A stretch of DNA of 64,000 nucleotides from [Bacteroides] pectinophilus. Its GTDB lineage: Bacteria; Bacillota; Clostridia; Lachnospirales; Lachnospiraceae. The position numbers and the translations under genes were made by a program. Position 1 is the stretch's first letter, and each line of letters starts with the position of its first letter. Positions 26,349-34,944 of this stretch are shown one piece after another. The stretch is from contig CP102260.1 of NCBI GenBank assembly GCA_025146925.1, positions 1,379,001-1,443,000 of the forward strand, in the 5' to 3' direction. The notes under the pieces were generated by a model. The model had not been told where the DNA came from and made no database searches. It saw only the letters and a list, made by a program, of their open reading frames with translations.

Positions 26349-27656
26349 ATGAATTACATATTTGAAGCGGGAGCTGACATACTGGAAGCATTTATTGTTA
26401 TGCAGTTTCTGTTCAGATACTTTGGACTTAGAGATGCAAGACACAACAGAATAAAGTTTACGGTTATGTTATTAATATACGCCATTGGTATGCAGATAAT
26501 GAATCTTGCCGGCGTAAGAATGATATATCAGGAATATATAGCGGCTGTAATTATATATGCACTTGCCGTGTTATTCCTTAAGGGCAGGAGGTTTGAACAT
26601 GCTCTGGTGGCGCAGATGTCGGCAATGATATTTGCAACAGCAATAATACTGACATATGGCGTGCTGCTGTCATGGACACAATGGCATTTTGGATTGTCAG
26701 GTTCCGTAATAATAAGTATGGCCGCAGAACTTATCAAAGACGGTATATATGTTGCAGTGACAGAAACCATTATACGCCATCAGGTCAGGGACAAGCAGTA
26801 TGTAAGCGATAAGACATATATAGAAGTCAACATAGTAATGCTTGCCATGATATTTGCAAGTGTATTCATAGCTAACATAATATATGCCAATTCCGACAAT
26901 ATGAAGCTTGCCGGGGAAGGATATTTAATAATAATACTGCTGCTTGCTGTCGGAATGCTGATATACGCACTTTTTATTGAGCTTACGAATAACGGAATTA
27001 AGCTTATTAAGGAGCAGATTAAGAATTCAGCATATGAAAGTGAGAAAAAAGAGATAGGTGCGATGCATGAACAGCATGTTCGTACAATGCAGATACGCAA
27101 TGACTTGTATAACCAGCTTATGTATATACTGCTTAAGCTCAAGGAAGGCAATGTTGATGATGCAAAGAAGTATCTCAAAGATAATCTTGATGTCCGTCTT
27201 GCAGGTGTCAGCTATGTGTCAACACAGAACAGAATGGCAGATGCTATTATTAATAAGCATATTGAATATGCAGCACAGCATGGAATACTATTTGACATAG
27301 ACATAGAATGCAATCTTGACAGTATTGACGAAGTCGATGCTGCGATAATTCTGTCGAACCTTCTCGATAATGCCTTTGAGGCGGCAGCCAAATGCCAGTC
27401 TCCTGAGGCAGGACTTAAGATTATATATGCCGGAACAAGGTATCATTTTACTGTAACTAATTCGTGCAGTGAAGCTCCGGAACTGGAAGACGGAGAACCG
27501 GTAACAACTAAGGATGACAGATTTATTCATGGATACGGACTTCTTAATGTTAAGAATATTACAGAAAAGTATGACGGAATGTATGGATTTGATTATAAAG
27601 ACGGAATCTATACCGCAGATGTTGTGCTCAATGTAACTGATGAGGTGGATGAATGA
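26349..27656 (+). CDS. AgrC-like sensor kinase lacking the phospho-acceptor His (kinase 1)
   Basis: 435-aa membrane protein of the AgrC/GHKL group. About six membrane segments span residues 1-212, then a dimerisation helix, then an ATPase domain. The expected H-box His is Asn251 (IRNDLYNQL; codon AAT at 27099-27101, one base from CAT). The ATP-binding domain looks intact: SNLLDNAFEAA with Asn337/Asn341, NSCSEA and HGYGLLNVKNI (Gly395, Gly397). It should therefore bind ATP but not autophosphorylate on this site. It overlaps agrB by four bases (ATGA). Residues 1-345 align without gaps to the second kinase at 28458, so the two are paralogues. Confidence 0.9.
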   Translation: MNYIFEAGADILEAFIVMQFLFRYFGLRDARHNRIKFTVMLLIYAIGMQIMNLAGVRMIYQEYIAAVIIYALAVLFLKGRRFEHALVAQMSAMIFATAIILTYGVLLSWTQWHFGLSGSVIISMAAELIKDGIYVAVTETIIRHQVRDKQYVSDKTYIEVNIVMLAMIFASVFIANIIYANSDNMKLAGEGYLIIILLLAVGMLIYALFIELTNNGIKLIKEQIKNSAYESEKKEIGAMHEQHVRTMQIRNDLYNQLMYILLKLKEGNVDDAKKYLKDNLDVRLAGVSYVSTQNRMADAIINKHIEYAAQHGILFDIDIECNLDSIDEVDAAIILSNLLDNAFEAAAKCQSPEAGLKIIYAGTRYHFTVTNSCSEAPELEDGEPVTTKDDRFIHGYGLLNVKNITEKYDGMYGFDYKDGIYTADVVLNVTDEVDE

Positions 27657-28171
27657 TCAGACGGCTTGCGGAATGTACAGCTTCATATTTTGTGAGAAAC
27701 GGTATAGTTGATTCTTCTGAAGAAGATGTATACAGATACGGAATAGAAGTCATGCTCTGCGATGTCGTTGATTATATGATTGTTCTGCTGTCGGGAATTA
27801 TTTTCGGCAGACTGATTGAAGCAATCTGGTTTTACAGTAATTTTCTGATTATAAGAAGCGTGACAGAGGGCTATCATGCAAGAACATTCATATCCTGCAA
27901 ATGCATGATGGCAGCGATGATGCTTCTTGTTCTTACAGCATATACGCTGCTTCCGGCAAGAGCCTGGTATATATGGATTGGACTGGCAGCTCTTATTATA
28001 ACTGATTATAAGCTTGAAACAATTTATAAAAGAATCTTATTCATATCAGTGTATTTTACAGCTGAATGTCTGATGATGAGATATTATAGCAACTTAGCTG
28101 TGCTGATGGTGTTTGCGTGCATCATCGTATGTGTGGCTTCGAATATAAAAAGAAAGGAGAAAACAGTATGA
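27653..28171 (+). CDS. agrB: AgrB-family peptide-processing membrane protease
   Basis: 172 aa with four to six hydrophobic segments. AgrB is a membrane cysteine endopeptidase that cuts AgrD and forms the thiolactone/lactone ring. The catalytic pair known in S. aureus (His77/Cys84, seven apart) matches His75 and Cys82 here in GYHARTFISCKC. It starts inside the kinase 1 stop (ATGA), and agrD starts inside its stop (ATGA), so all three are translationally coupled. Confidence 0.92.
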   Translation: MIRRLAECTASYFVRNGIVDSSEEDVYRYGIEVMLCDVVDYMIVLLSGIIFGRLIEAIWFYSNFLIIRSVTEGYHARTFISCKCMMAAMMLLVLTAYTLLPARAWYIWIGLAALIITDYKLETIYKRILFISVYFTAECLMMRYYSNLAVLMVFACIIVCVASNIKRKEKTV

Positions 28172-28299
28172 GAGACATTAAGAGCATGGTACTCAAGAAA
28201 GCAGCAAAGGCTGTTAAGTCTGTTGCGGAGAAGACAGATAAGGAAATGGCTTTCACATTAAGGGGCTACTACAGACCTGAATCACCTAAGAAAAGATAA
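28168..28299 (+). CDS. agrD: AgrD-like autoinducer peptide precursor with Thr at ring position
   Basis: 43-aa precursor. Residues 1-22 form a basic amphipathic helix (RDIKSMVLKKAAKAVKSVAE), the typical AgrD membrane anchor. The rest is EMAFTLRGY then YRPESPKKR. The tail Y-R-P-E-S-P aligns with the conserved tail after the ring in clostridial AgrD (for example H-Q-P-E-E-P of C. perfringens). The residue five before that tail, normally Cys or Ser, is Thr30. There is no Cys anywhere; the only other Ser residues are in the leader helix and tail. ATG 28168 follows AAAGGAG inside the end of agrB. Confidence 0.85.
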   Translation: MRDIKSMVLKKAAKAVKSVAEKTDKEMAFTLRGYYRPESPKKR

Positions 28300-28333
28300 A
28301 TATTTTAAACGGTATGATTTATAGAACGTGATG

Positions 28334-28364
28334 GCGGCAGGATAATATCTGCCGCTAATTTTAT
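28334..28364 (+). terminator. Terminator after agrD
   Basis: GCGGCAG (28334-28340) and CTGCCGC (28349-28355) form a perfect 7-bp stem followed by TAATTTTAT. It separates the agrC1-B-D unit from kinase 2. Confidence 0.7.
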
Positions 28365-28393
28365 GCGCTATATCATTATAGAAAATATAAGAT

Positions 28394-28422
28394 TTGATAA
28401 TTCTGTCTAGTGTATGTATAAT
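28394..28422 (+). promoter_or_regulatory. Promoter of the second AgrC-like kinase
   Basis: TTGATA at 28394-28399 and TATAAT at 28417-28422 with a 17-base spacer. No copy of the TTGTCGA repeat is seen, so kinase 2 is probably expressed independently of the peptide locus. Confidence 0.6.
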
Positions 28423-28457
28423 ATTATAGTTATTGTATAGAAAGCAGAGTAGAATTT

Positions 28458-29750
28458 ATGAGTGATATATTTGAATTATGTGCTAATGTTATTGAAGCTT
28501 TTTTAATTGCACAATTTTTTATAAGATATTTTAAATTTAAAAATGAGAATTACAAAATATTAAAAATTTTTATGTTTACAATGGCTGTTATGTTTGTTGT
28601 AACTATGTCTAATATATGGGCTTATTTTAGTGTGCATGAGGAGTATATAGTAGATGTTACACTTTTAGTTATTATGGTCGTATTCTTAAAAGGCCGTATG
28701 CTCGAAAAGATACTTCTGATATTCATGAATTCAATCATATTATCGACAACAGGCATACTTCTGACAGGCGTGTTTGGCAACTTCATATTATATGATGCCA
28801 ACGGATATCCTGAATTTGGTGTGCTCCGAGTTGCGCTTGTTGTACTTGCAAAGGTTACCTATATAATCTGCACGGAGCTGATTATACGCAATAAGATTGA
28901 GGACTCGCAATATGTAAGCAATACCGTATATCTCAAGCTTAATGCTGCAATGATAATAACAGCGGTTGCAGAGCTTTTCCTTATGGATATTGTCTACATG
29001 AGCGCCAAGAGTTCATCAATTGTGTCGGTTTATTTTGTAATTGTGGCACTCGTAGCGGTTGATGCAATACTTTACACACTGTTTGTTAATCTTACCAATA
29101 CCAGCATTAATCTTATAAAGGAAGAAGTCAAAAATGCGGCGTATGAAAGCGAAAAGAAGATAATAGAGAACATGCATGAGATTAATAAGCAGACGATGAT
29201 TGTAAGGCATGACATGAAAAGCAAGCTCACATACATTATGTTTAAGCTTGATGAAGGTGATATTAAAGGAGCTGAAAAGTTCCTTTCGGAGGAGCTGGAT
29301 GTAGAGCTGTCTGATGTGAATATAATATCAACCGGCAACCGGATTGCGGATGCCATCCTTAATATGCATGCTGAGACAGCAAGAAAGCAGGGAATACCAT
29401 TCAGGATGAATATAACAGGTAATCTGGGAATGGTTAACGAGGTGGATATAACAATAATATTATCCAACCTGCTTGACTATGCACTTGAACTTGCAGGCAC
29501 ATCGGATGTGCCGTATGCCGGAGTTGATGTGAAGGATACTGATAACGGAATTATGATAAGGGCATACAGCTCATACGGTGAACTGAAACTTAACAATGGA
29601 ATGCTGAATGTCAGAAATATAGCTGACAGATATAATGGAACATTTGAATTTGAACACAGGGACGGACGCTGTACAGTAGTGGTCTGTCTTAAGAATGGAG
29701 AGACAGATAATGTTATACAGAATAGAAAAGCTTGCACCATCGCAGATTAG
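28458..29750 (+). CDS. AgrC-like sensor kinase with His but degenerate ATP domain (kinase 2)
   Basis: 430-aa paralogue of kinase 1, gap-free with it to about residue 345. The N-terminal half has about six membrane segments. The phospho-acceptor His251 is present (VRHDMKSKL; CAT at 29208-29210). The ATP-binding domain is degraded: N-box SNLLDYALELA has Tyr341 in place of the second Asn (TAT at 29478-29480), the NxC motif is gone, the G-box reads NNGMLNVRNI without the first Gly, and the lid segment is about 16 residues shorter. It can plausibly be phosphorylated but hardly bind ATP. It has its own promoter and overlaps the next gene by 41 bases. The upstream ribosome site is weak. Confidence 0.9.
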   Translation: MSDIFELCANVIEAFLIAQFFIRYFKFKNENYKILKIFMFTMAVMFVVTMSNIWAYFSVHEEYIVDVTLLVIMVVFLKGRMLEKILLIFMNSIILSTTGILLTGVFGNFILYDANGYPEFGVLRVALVVLAKVTYIICTELIIRNKIEDSQYVSNTVYLKLNAAMIITAVAELFLMDIVYMSAKSSSIVSVYFVIVALVAVDAILYTLFVNLTNTSINLIKEEVKNAAYESEKKIIENMHEINKQTMIVRHDMKSKLTYIMFKLDEGDIKGAEKFLSEELDVELSDVNIISTGNRIADAILNMHAETARKQGIPFRMNITGNLGMVNEVDITIILSNLLDYALELAGTSDVPYAGVDVKDTDNGIMIRAYSSYGELKLNNGMLNVRNIADRYNGTFEFEHRDGRCTVVVCLKNGETDNVIQNRKACTIAD

Positions 29751-30312
29751 GGAAATATATACGGGACCGGCAGTAAGACACTTCCCGGCTGACGAGCGTA
29801 AGCCGGTTGCTGCAATAGAAAAACTTCTTGAGGACGGGATGTACATTGGGCTTGGAATGTTTGAAGCCGGCAGAAGTACTGATGAATCAGAGGAAGGTCC
29901 GCTTATGGCATATGCACTGTTTACAAAAGCAGCCGACGATTATGTGCTGCTTGATTATTATGCAGTGTTGGAAGAATATAGAAGTGATGGTGTGGGAAGC
30001 ATATTTATAAAAGAGATGGATAAGCATCTTGAAGGAGTACATGGCATGCTTCTTGAGACAGAGGATATCGACAGCGCGGCAGACGAAGAAGAGTATAACA
30101 CACGCAGAAGGCGCAATGCATTCTACAGTCGTAATGATGTAATTATGTCCGATATAATGTCAGAAGCAGCCGGTGTCAGGTACAATATATGGTACAAACC
30201 ATTCACAGGCGATATACCTGAGAGTGATAAACTGAGAAATATATTATCGGATTTGTACAACGTAATGTTCAAAAGATGTGAAGATGCTGATATTACGTGG
30301 AATATATTTTGA
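29710..30312 (+). CDS. GNAT-family N-acetyltransferase
   Basis: 200 aa. The acetyl-CoA-binding motif A is YRSDGVGSIFIKEM (R-x-x-G-x-G), preceded by YVLLDYYAVLEEY. ATG 29710 follows TGGAGAGA and is preferred to the frame start at 29695. It overlaps the end of kinase 2 by 41 bases, so the two are likely co-transcribed. The C-terminal 60 residues are an acidic helical extension. The substrate cannot be told from sequence. Confidence 0.85.
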   Translation: MLYRIEKLAPSQIREIYTGPAVRHFPADERKPVAAIEKLLEDGMYIGLGMFEAGRSTDESEEGPLMAYALFTKAADDYVLLDYYAVLEEYRSDGVGSIFIKEMDKHLEGVHGMLLETEDIDSAADEEEYNTRRRRNAFYSRNDVIMSDIMSEAAGVRYNIWYKPFTGDIPESDKLRNILSDLYNVMFKRCEDADITWNIF

Positions 30313-30335
30313 TGATGCTCTTGACAATATTTCCC

Positions 30336-30364
30336 TTGACATAACGTGCGTATAATTATAAAAT
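30336..30364 (+). promoter_or_regulatory. Promoter of the T-box/DAHP synthase unit
   Basis: TTGACA at 30336-30341 with TAAAAT at 30359-30364 (17-base spacer). A TATAAT at 30351-30356 is closer but too near this -35; another TTGACA lies at 30321. The exact -10 is uncertain. Confidence 0.5.
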
Positions 30365-30389
30365 ATCAATAGTTGAATATTTTAGAAAA

Positions 30390-30722
30390 GCTATGAAGAG
30401 AAAGAGTAGCAGACACAAGAACTTACAGAGAGCAGCCGGTTGGTGTAAGGCTGCAGGGGCGGTGGCTGTGAATACATCTTGGAGCTGCGCACCGAACGAC
30501 TGCATATCTGATATATATTATTTAAGATACATTTTAGTAGGCTGTGACGGGGGTGACGCACCGTAATAAGGCGTCAGGGTATCATCAGATAATTAATCCG
30601 GACATATTACAGGATTAATTGCTTATCGTACCTGCTAAGGCATGAAGCGTGAGTTTTATGTGAATTAAGGTGGTAACACGGGATTGCTGGTCTCGTCCTT
30701 TGAACAAGGACGGGACTTTTTT
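30390..30722 (+). promoter_or_regulatory. T-box riboswitch, probably tyrosine-specific, before DAHP synthase
   Basis: The 512-base gap between the GNAT gene and DAHP synthase is mostly a T-box leader. The conserved T-box sequence AAGGTGGTAACACGG is at 30667-30681, and the alternative terminator lies at 30690-30722. Stem I features are visible: AGAGAGCAGCC (about 30426-30436) and GGAGCTGCGCACCGAA (about 30481-30496). In the specifier loop region GTGAATACATC the likely specifier is TAC (Tyr, 30473-30475). Uncharged tRNA-Tyr would bind and prevent termination. A TGG at 30480-30482 is less well placed. The remaining bases, 30723-30823, hold no further element I can see. Confidence 0.9.
30690..30722 (+). 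terminator. T-box terminator hairpin
   Basis: GTCTCGTCCTT (30690-30700) pairs with AAGGACGGGAC (30706-30716) over 11 bp with one wobble, followed by six Ts. It is the regulated terminator of the T-box. Confidence 0.92.
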
Positions 30723-30823
30723 ATTGCACAGACAATTGGTTTAAATCTGTGATGAACCGTGCAATGTTTTCGTAAGCATTCTAAAATCTTCAATAAAGAT
30801 AAGATTGTGGAGGATATGAAGTT

Positions 30824-31852
30824 ATGAACATGGAATTTGTAAGAAAGCTGCCATCACCTGAGGAACTTAAGGCGGAATTCCCTATAAGTGAGAAGGCTAA
30901 GAAGATTAAGGCGGAAAGAGACGAAGAGATCAGGGCTGTATTTGAGGGAAAGTCAGATAAGCTTATACTTGTAATAGGCCCTTGCTCAGCAGATCATGAG
31001 GATTCTGTACTTGATTATATATCAAGGCTTCGTAATGTTCAGGATAAGGTTGCGGATAAGATTCTTATGATTCCGAGAATCTATACCAATAAACCAAGAA
31101 CTGTAGGAACGGGCTATAAGGGAATGCTTCATCAGCCTGATCCGGAGAAAGCTTCTGATATGGTCAAGGGAATTATTGCAATCCGTCATATGCACAGAAG
31201 AGCTGTTGAAGAGACAGGCTTTACATGCGCTGATGAGATGCTTTACCCGGAGAACCACAGATATCTCTCAGACATTTTATCTTATGTTGCAGTAGGTGCG
31301 AGATCTGTTGAAAATCAGAATCACAGACTTACGGCAAGTGGTCTTAATATTCCTGTGGGGATGAAGAATCCGACAGGCGGTGATATATCAGTAATGCTTA
31401 ATTCAATAGTTGCTGCACAGAACTCACATACATTTGCATATGCAGACTGGGAAGTCAAGACACATGGCAATCCGCTTACACATGCAATCTTAAGAGGTTA
31501 TGTGGACAAATTCGGCAGAAGCATACCGAACTACCATTATGAGGATATCCGTCATCTCTATGAAGAGTATCAGGAGAGAAATCTTGACAATATGGGCGTG
31601 GTAATCGATACAAACCATTCTAATTCCGGCAAGAAGTTTGAAGAACAGATACGAATAAGTAAGGATGTAATGCACAGCTGCCACGTATCACCTGATATTC
31701 ATAAGTTCGTTAAGGGACTTATGATTGAAAGCTATATTGAGGACGGTAATCAGAAGGTTGATGAGCACTGTTACGGTAAGTCAATAACCGACCCATGCCT
31801 CGGATGGGAAAAGACTGAGAGACTTATATATGACCTGGCGGAGCTCTGGTAA
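30824..31852 (+). CDS. aroF: 3-deoxy-7-phosphoheptulonate synthase (AroFGH type)
   Basis: 342-aa class I DAHP synthase: it condenses phosphoenolpyruvate and erythrose-4-phosphate, the first step of aromatic amino acid synthesis. LVIGPCSADHEDSVLDY, PRTVGTGYKGML, GMKNPTGGD, and IDTNHSNSGKKFEEQ match the E. coli AroF/G/H family. Its expression is probably controlled by tRNA-Tyr charging through the upstream T-box, which would fit a tyrosine-responsive isoenzyme. Other shikimate genes (aroE, aroK, aroQ) lie at 61.8-63.7 kb. A terminator follows. Confidence 0.95.
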   Translation: MNMEFVRKLPSPEELKAEFPISEKAKKIKAERDEEIRAVFEGKSDKLILVIGPCSADHEDSVLDYISRLRNVQDKVADKILMIPRIYTNKPRTVGTGYKGMLHQPDPEKASDMVKGIIAIRHMHRRAVEETGFTCADEMLYPENHRYLSDILSYVAVGARSVENQNHRLTASGLNIPVGMKNPTGGDISVMLNSIVAAQNSHTFAYADWEVKTHGNPLTHAILRGYVDKFGRSIPNYHYEDIRHLYEEYQERNLDNMGVVIDTNHSNSGKKFEEQIRISKDVMHSCHVSPDIHKFVKGLMIESYIEDGNQKVDEHCYGKSITDPCLGWEKTERLIYDLAELW

Positions 31853-31938
31853 TGAATAAGTGCGGAAAATGCGTATAAATGCGTTAATTAAGGCTTGAAG
31901 TTGGCTGCAAATTCATTTACAATAAGATAGCATACATG

Positions 31939-31973
31939 AAAGATACGGTTATTAACATGTACCGTATCTTTTA
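31939..31973 (+). terminator. Terminator after DAHP synthase gene
   Basis: AAAGATACGGT (31939-31949) and ACCGTATCTTT (31961-31971) form a perfect 11-bp stem ending in Ts. Confidence 0.78.
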
Positions 31974-32000
31974 GTTTGTGTGAATTTGGAGTTTTATATA

Positions 32001-33107
32001 ATGGGCAGAAAAGATATTGATGTTATAGATTTTTCACATTCATCAGGTGCTTCAAAAAGAACACCGCGTTCAAAGAGTGAGAGGATAGATGTACCCGGTT
32101 TTGTGGATAGCGCGCACTCTAAGAAGGATTACGGCAGACATGCACATGAAGCTGATTTTGTACTGCCGCTTATCTCATCACCGGAAGAATCTGCATGGGA
32201 GGATAACGATGATGGATATGCAGACGGTTATGATGACAGATACGGACATGGTGATGCAAGATATGAGCGCAGCCACAGGGATTATAGGCGCAGCAATACG
32301 GACAGAGCCAAAAGCAAAGCAAAGAAGAATAAAAAACAGGTGCATTTCAGATGGGACAAGCTTGTTCTTCTGATTCTTGTGCTTTTTATTGCATACTGCG
32401 GATGGACGATATACCATGATTACCATGGGGATAACTTCGATGCAAAAGCAGCGGTTGCCCCATCATATGAGGAAGGACTTGGAAGCGATGAGCAGACGGC
32501 GCAGACGCAGGCGGCCGCAGCAGGATATCATAAGAATAATAAAGTCGTATGTATAGATCCGGGACACGGAGGAAGCGATTCGGGTGCTGAATATAAGAAG
32601 AACTATGAGAAGACACAGGTGCTTGAGATGGCGAAGCTTGTCAAGGCACAGCTTGAGGCTGACGGATTTACAGTAGTCCTTACAAGAGATTCGGATAAGA
32701 CACTTACTCTTGATGAACGTGTTAAGATTGCTGAGGAAGCCAATGCCGGAGTGCTTGTATCAATACATCGCAATTTTTATCAGGATGCATCCAAAGGCGG
32801 AGCCTCGCAGGCAGGCGGAGTTGAGTGCTGGATAAGCAACACCAGGCCTTCGGATGCTACGCAGCTTTCCAATATGATACTTGTGGAGCTTAACAAGCTG
32901 TCGCTGACGAAGAACAGGGGCGTTAAGTGCGGTACTATCAATAATGCCAACCGTAATTACAGGATTAATACAAGCAGATGCACAAGCTGTATAGTGGAGC
33001 TTGGATTTATAACCAATTCCAGGGACGATGCCCTTGTGACAACTAAGAAGACTGAATGTGCAAAGGCAATTGCAGACGGAATAGAAGGATATCTTAAGTC
33101 ATTATAA
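32001..33107 (+). CDS. Membrane-anchored N-acetylmuramoyl-L-alanine amidase (Amidase_3)
   Basis: 368 aa. Residues 1-118 are a charged, low-complexity cytoplasmic region rich in Asp, Tyr, Arg and Lys. A single membrane helix follows at about 119-141 ([19 protein letters not shown]), then an extracellular Amidase_3 domain (about 180-368) that cuts the MurNAc-L-Ala bond of peptidoglycan. Zinc/catalytic residues are seen in [12 protein letters not shown], the Glu after KKNYEK, SIHRN and [11 protein letters not shown] 32001 is chosen from a TTTGGAG ribosome site; the frame opens at a GTG at 31980. The long N-terminal cytoplasmic tail is unusual. It precedes lepA by 22 bases. Confidence 0.9.
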   Translation: MGRKDIDVIDFSHSSGASKRTPRSKSERIDVPGFVDSAHSKKDYGRHAHEADFVLPLISSPEESAWEDNDDGYADGYDDRYGHGDARYERSHRDYRRSNTDRAKSKAKKNKKQVHFRWDKLVLLILVLFIAYCGWTIYHDYHGDNFDAKAAVAPSYEEGLGSDEQTAQTQAAAAGYHKNNKVVCIDPGHGGSDSGAEYKKNYEKTQVLEMAKLVKAQLEADGFTVVLTRDSDKTLTLDERVKIAEEANAGVLVSIHRNFYQDASKGGASQAGGVECWISNTRPSDATQLSNMILVELNKLSLTKNRGVKCGTINNANRNYRINTSRCTSCIVELGFITNSRDDALVTTKKTECAKAIADGIEGYLKSL

Positions 33108-33129
33108 TTTACAGGAAATGGAGACAGGA

Positions 33130-34944
33130 ATGGGACACATTGACCAGAAACACATAAGGAATTTTTGCATTATTGCTCATATCGACCATGGCAAGTCAAC
33201 GCTTGCAGACAGAATAATTGAGAAGACGGGCCTCCTTACACAGAGGGAGATGCAGGACCAGGTTCTCGATAATATGGAGCTTGAACGTGAGCGTGGAATC
33301 ACTATTAAGGCCCAGACGGTCAGAATTGTGTATCATGCGAATGATGGAGAAGAATACATTTTCAATCTTATTGATACTCCGGGACATGTAGATTTTAATT
33401 ATGAGGTATCAAGAAGTCTTGCTGCATGTGACGGTGCAGTCCTTGTTGTTGATGCGGCACAGGGAATAGAAGCACAGACACTTGCTAACGTATATATGGC
33501 GCTTGACCATGATCTTGAAGTATTCCCTGTTATTAATAAGATAGACCTCCCGAGTGCTGATCCTCAGAGAGTTATAGATGAGATTGAGGATGTTATCGGA
33601 ATTGAGGCACAGGATGCTCCGAGAATATCAGCAAAGAACGGAATTAATATTGAAGAAGTACTTGAACAGATAGTGCAGAAGATACCTGCTCCGGCCGGTG
33701 ATGTCAATGCACCGCTTAAGGCGCTTATATTTGACTCACTTTATGACGCGTATAAGGGTGTTATCGTATTCTGCCGCATAAAGGAGGGAAAGGTACGCAA
33801 GGGAACACGCATAAGAATGATGGCAACAGGTGCGGTTGTTGATGTTGTGGAAGTAGGATATTTTGGACCGGGACAGTTTATTCCATGTGATGAACTCTCG
33901 GCAGGCATGGTTGGATATATCACTGCAAGTATCAAGAATGTAAAGGATACTGCTGTAGGTGATACGATTACTGATGACGAGAATCCCTGCGATGAGCCGT
34001 TACCGGGTTACAAGAAGGTTAATCCTATGGTTTACTGCGGCCTGTATCCGGCAGATGGTGCCAAGTATGGGGATTTGAGAGATGCACTTGAAAAGCTTCA
34101 GCTTAATGATGCAGCTTTGCAGTTTGAGCCGGAGACATCAATTGCACTTGGATTTGGCTTCAGATGCGGTTTTCTCGGGCTGCTTCATCTTGATGTAATT
34201 CAGGAAAGACTTGAGAGAGAATATAATCTTGATCTTGTAACAACAGCTCCGGGCGTTGTATACAGGGTATATAAGACGAATGGTGAGATGATTGAACTTA
34301 CCAACCCGTCTAACCTTCCAAGCCCGTCAGAGATTGATTATATGGAAGAACCTGTTGTCAGTGCGGAGATTATGGTCACAACAGAATTCGTCGGCCCGAT
34401 AATGAAGCTCTGTCAGGAGAGACGAGGCATATATCTTGGAATGGAATACATGGAAGAGACAAGAGCACTGCTTAAGTATGAGCTTCCGCTTAATGAGATT
34501 ATATATGATTTCTTTGATGCCCTCAAATCACGTTCAAGGGGATATGCTTCATTTGACTATGAGATGAAGGGCTATGTGCGTTCTAAGCTGGTTAAGCTTG
34601 ATATCCTTATTAACAAGGAGGAGGTTGACGCTCTTTCTTTCATTGTATTTGAGGACAGCGCTGCGGAGCGTGGACGTAAGATGTGTGAGAAGCTTAAGGA
34701 AGAGATTCCGAGACAGCTCTTTGAGATACCTATTCAGGCGGCAATCGGAAGCAAGGTAATTGCAAGGGAGACAGTCAAGGCACTCCGTAAGGATGTACTT
34801 GCCAAGTGCTATGGCGGTGATATATCAAGAAAGAAGAAGCTTCTTGAGAAGCAGAAGGAAGGCAAGAAGAGGATGCGCCAGGTTGGCAATGTAGAGATTC
34901 CTCAGAAGGCATTCATGAGCGTTTTGAAGCTTGATGATGAATGA
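33130..34944 (+). CDS. lepA: Elongation factor 4 (LepA)
   Basis: 604-aa translational GTPase that acts on stalled or back-translocated ribosomes. G1 [13 protein letters not shown], switch [11 protein letters not shown]3 DTPGHVDF, G4 NKIDLPSA, and the LepA-specific C-terminal domain with [20 protein letters not shown] are present. An in-frame ATG lies at 33118, but GGAG at 33120 serves ATG 33130 better. Its last four bases overlap the hemW start (ATGA). The lepA-hemW order is conserved in Firmicutes. Confidence 0.96.
   Translation: MGHIDQKHIRNFCIIAHIDHGKSTLADRIIEKTGLLTQREMQDQVLDNMELERERGITIKAQTVRIVYHANDGEEYIFNLIDTPGHVDFNYEVSRSLAACDGAVLVVDAAQGIEAQTLANVYMALDHDLEVFPVINKIDLPSADPQRVIDEIEDVIGIEAQDAPRISAKNGINIEEVLEQIVQKIPAPAGDVNAPLKALIFDSLYDAYKGVIVFCRIKEGKVRKGTRIRMMATGAVVDVVEVGYFGPGQFIPCDELSAGMVGYITASIKNVKDTAVGDTITDDENPCDEPLPGYKKVNPMVYCGLYPADGAKYGDLRDALEKLQLNDAALQFEPETSIALGFGFRCGFLGLLHLDVIQERLEREYNLDLVTTAPGVVYRVYKTNGEMIELTNPSNLPSPSEIDYMEEPVVSAEIMVTTEFVGPIMKLCQERRGIYLGMEYMEETRALLKYELPLNEIIYDFFDALKSRSRGYASFDYEMKGYVRSKLVKLDILINKEEVDALSFIVFEDSAAERGRKMCEKLKEEIPRQLFEIPIQAAIGSKVIARETVKALRKDVLAKCYGGDISRKKKLLEKQKEGKKRMRQVGNVEIPQKAFMSVLKLDDE

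Noticed and set aside
26349-30312. A response regulator for the Agr-like locus
   Set aside because: None of the frames from 26 to 30 kb encodes a receiver or LytTR domain. The OmpR-type regulator at 36219 is paired with its own intact kinase and has Pho boxes.
30480-30482. TGG (Trp) as T-box specifier
   Set aside because: TAC at 30473-30475 is better placed after GTGAA in the specifier loop; TGG begins the segment that pairs back in Stem I. Kept as an alternative only.
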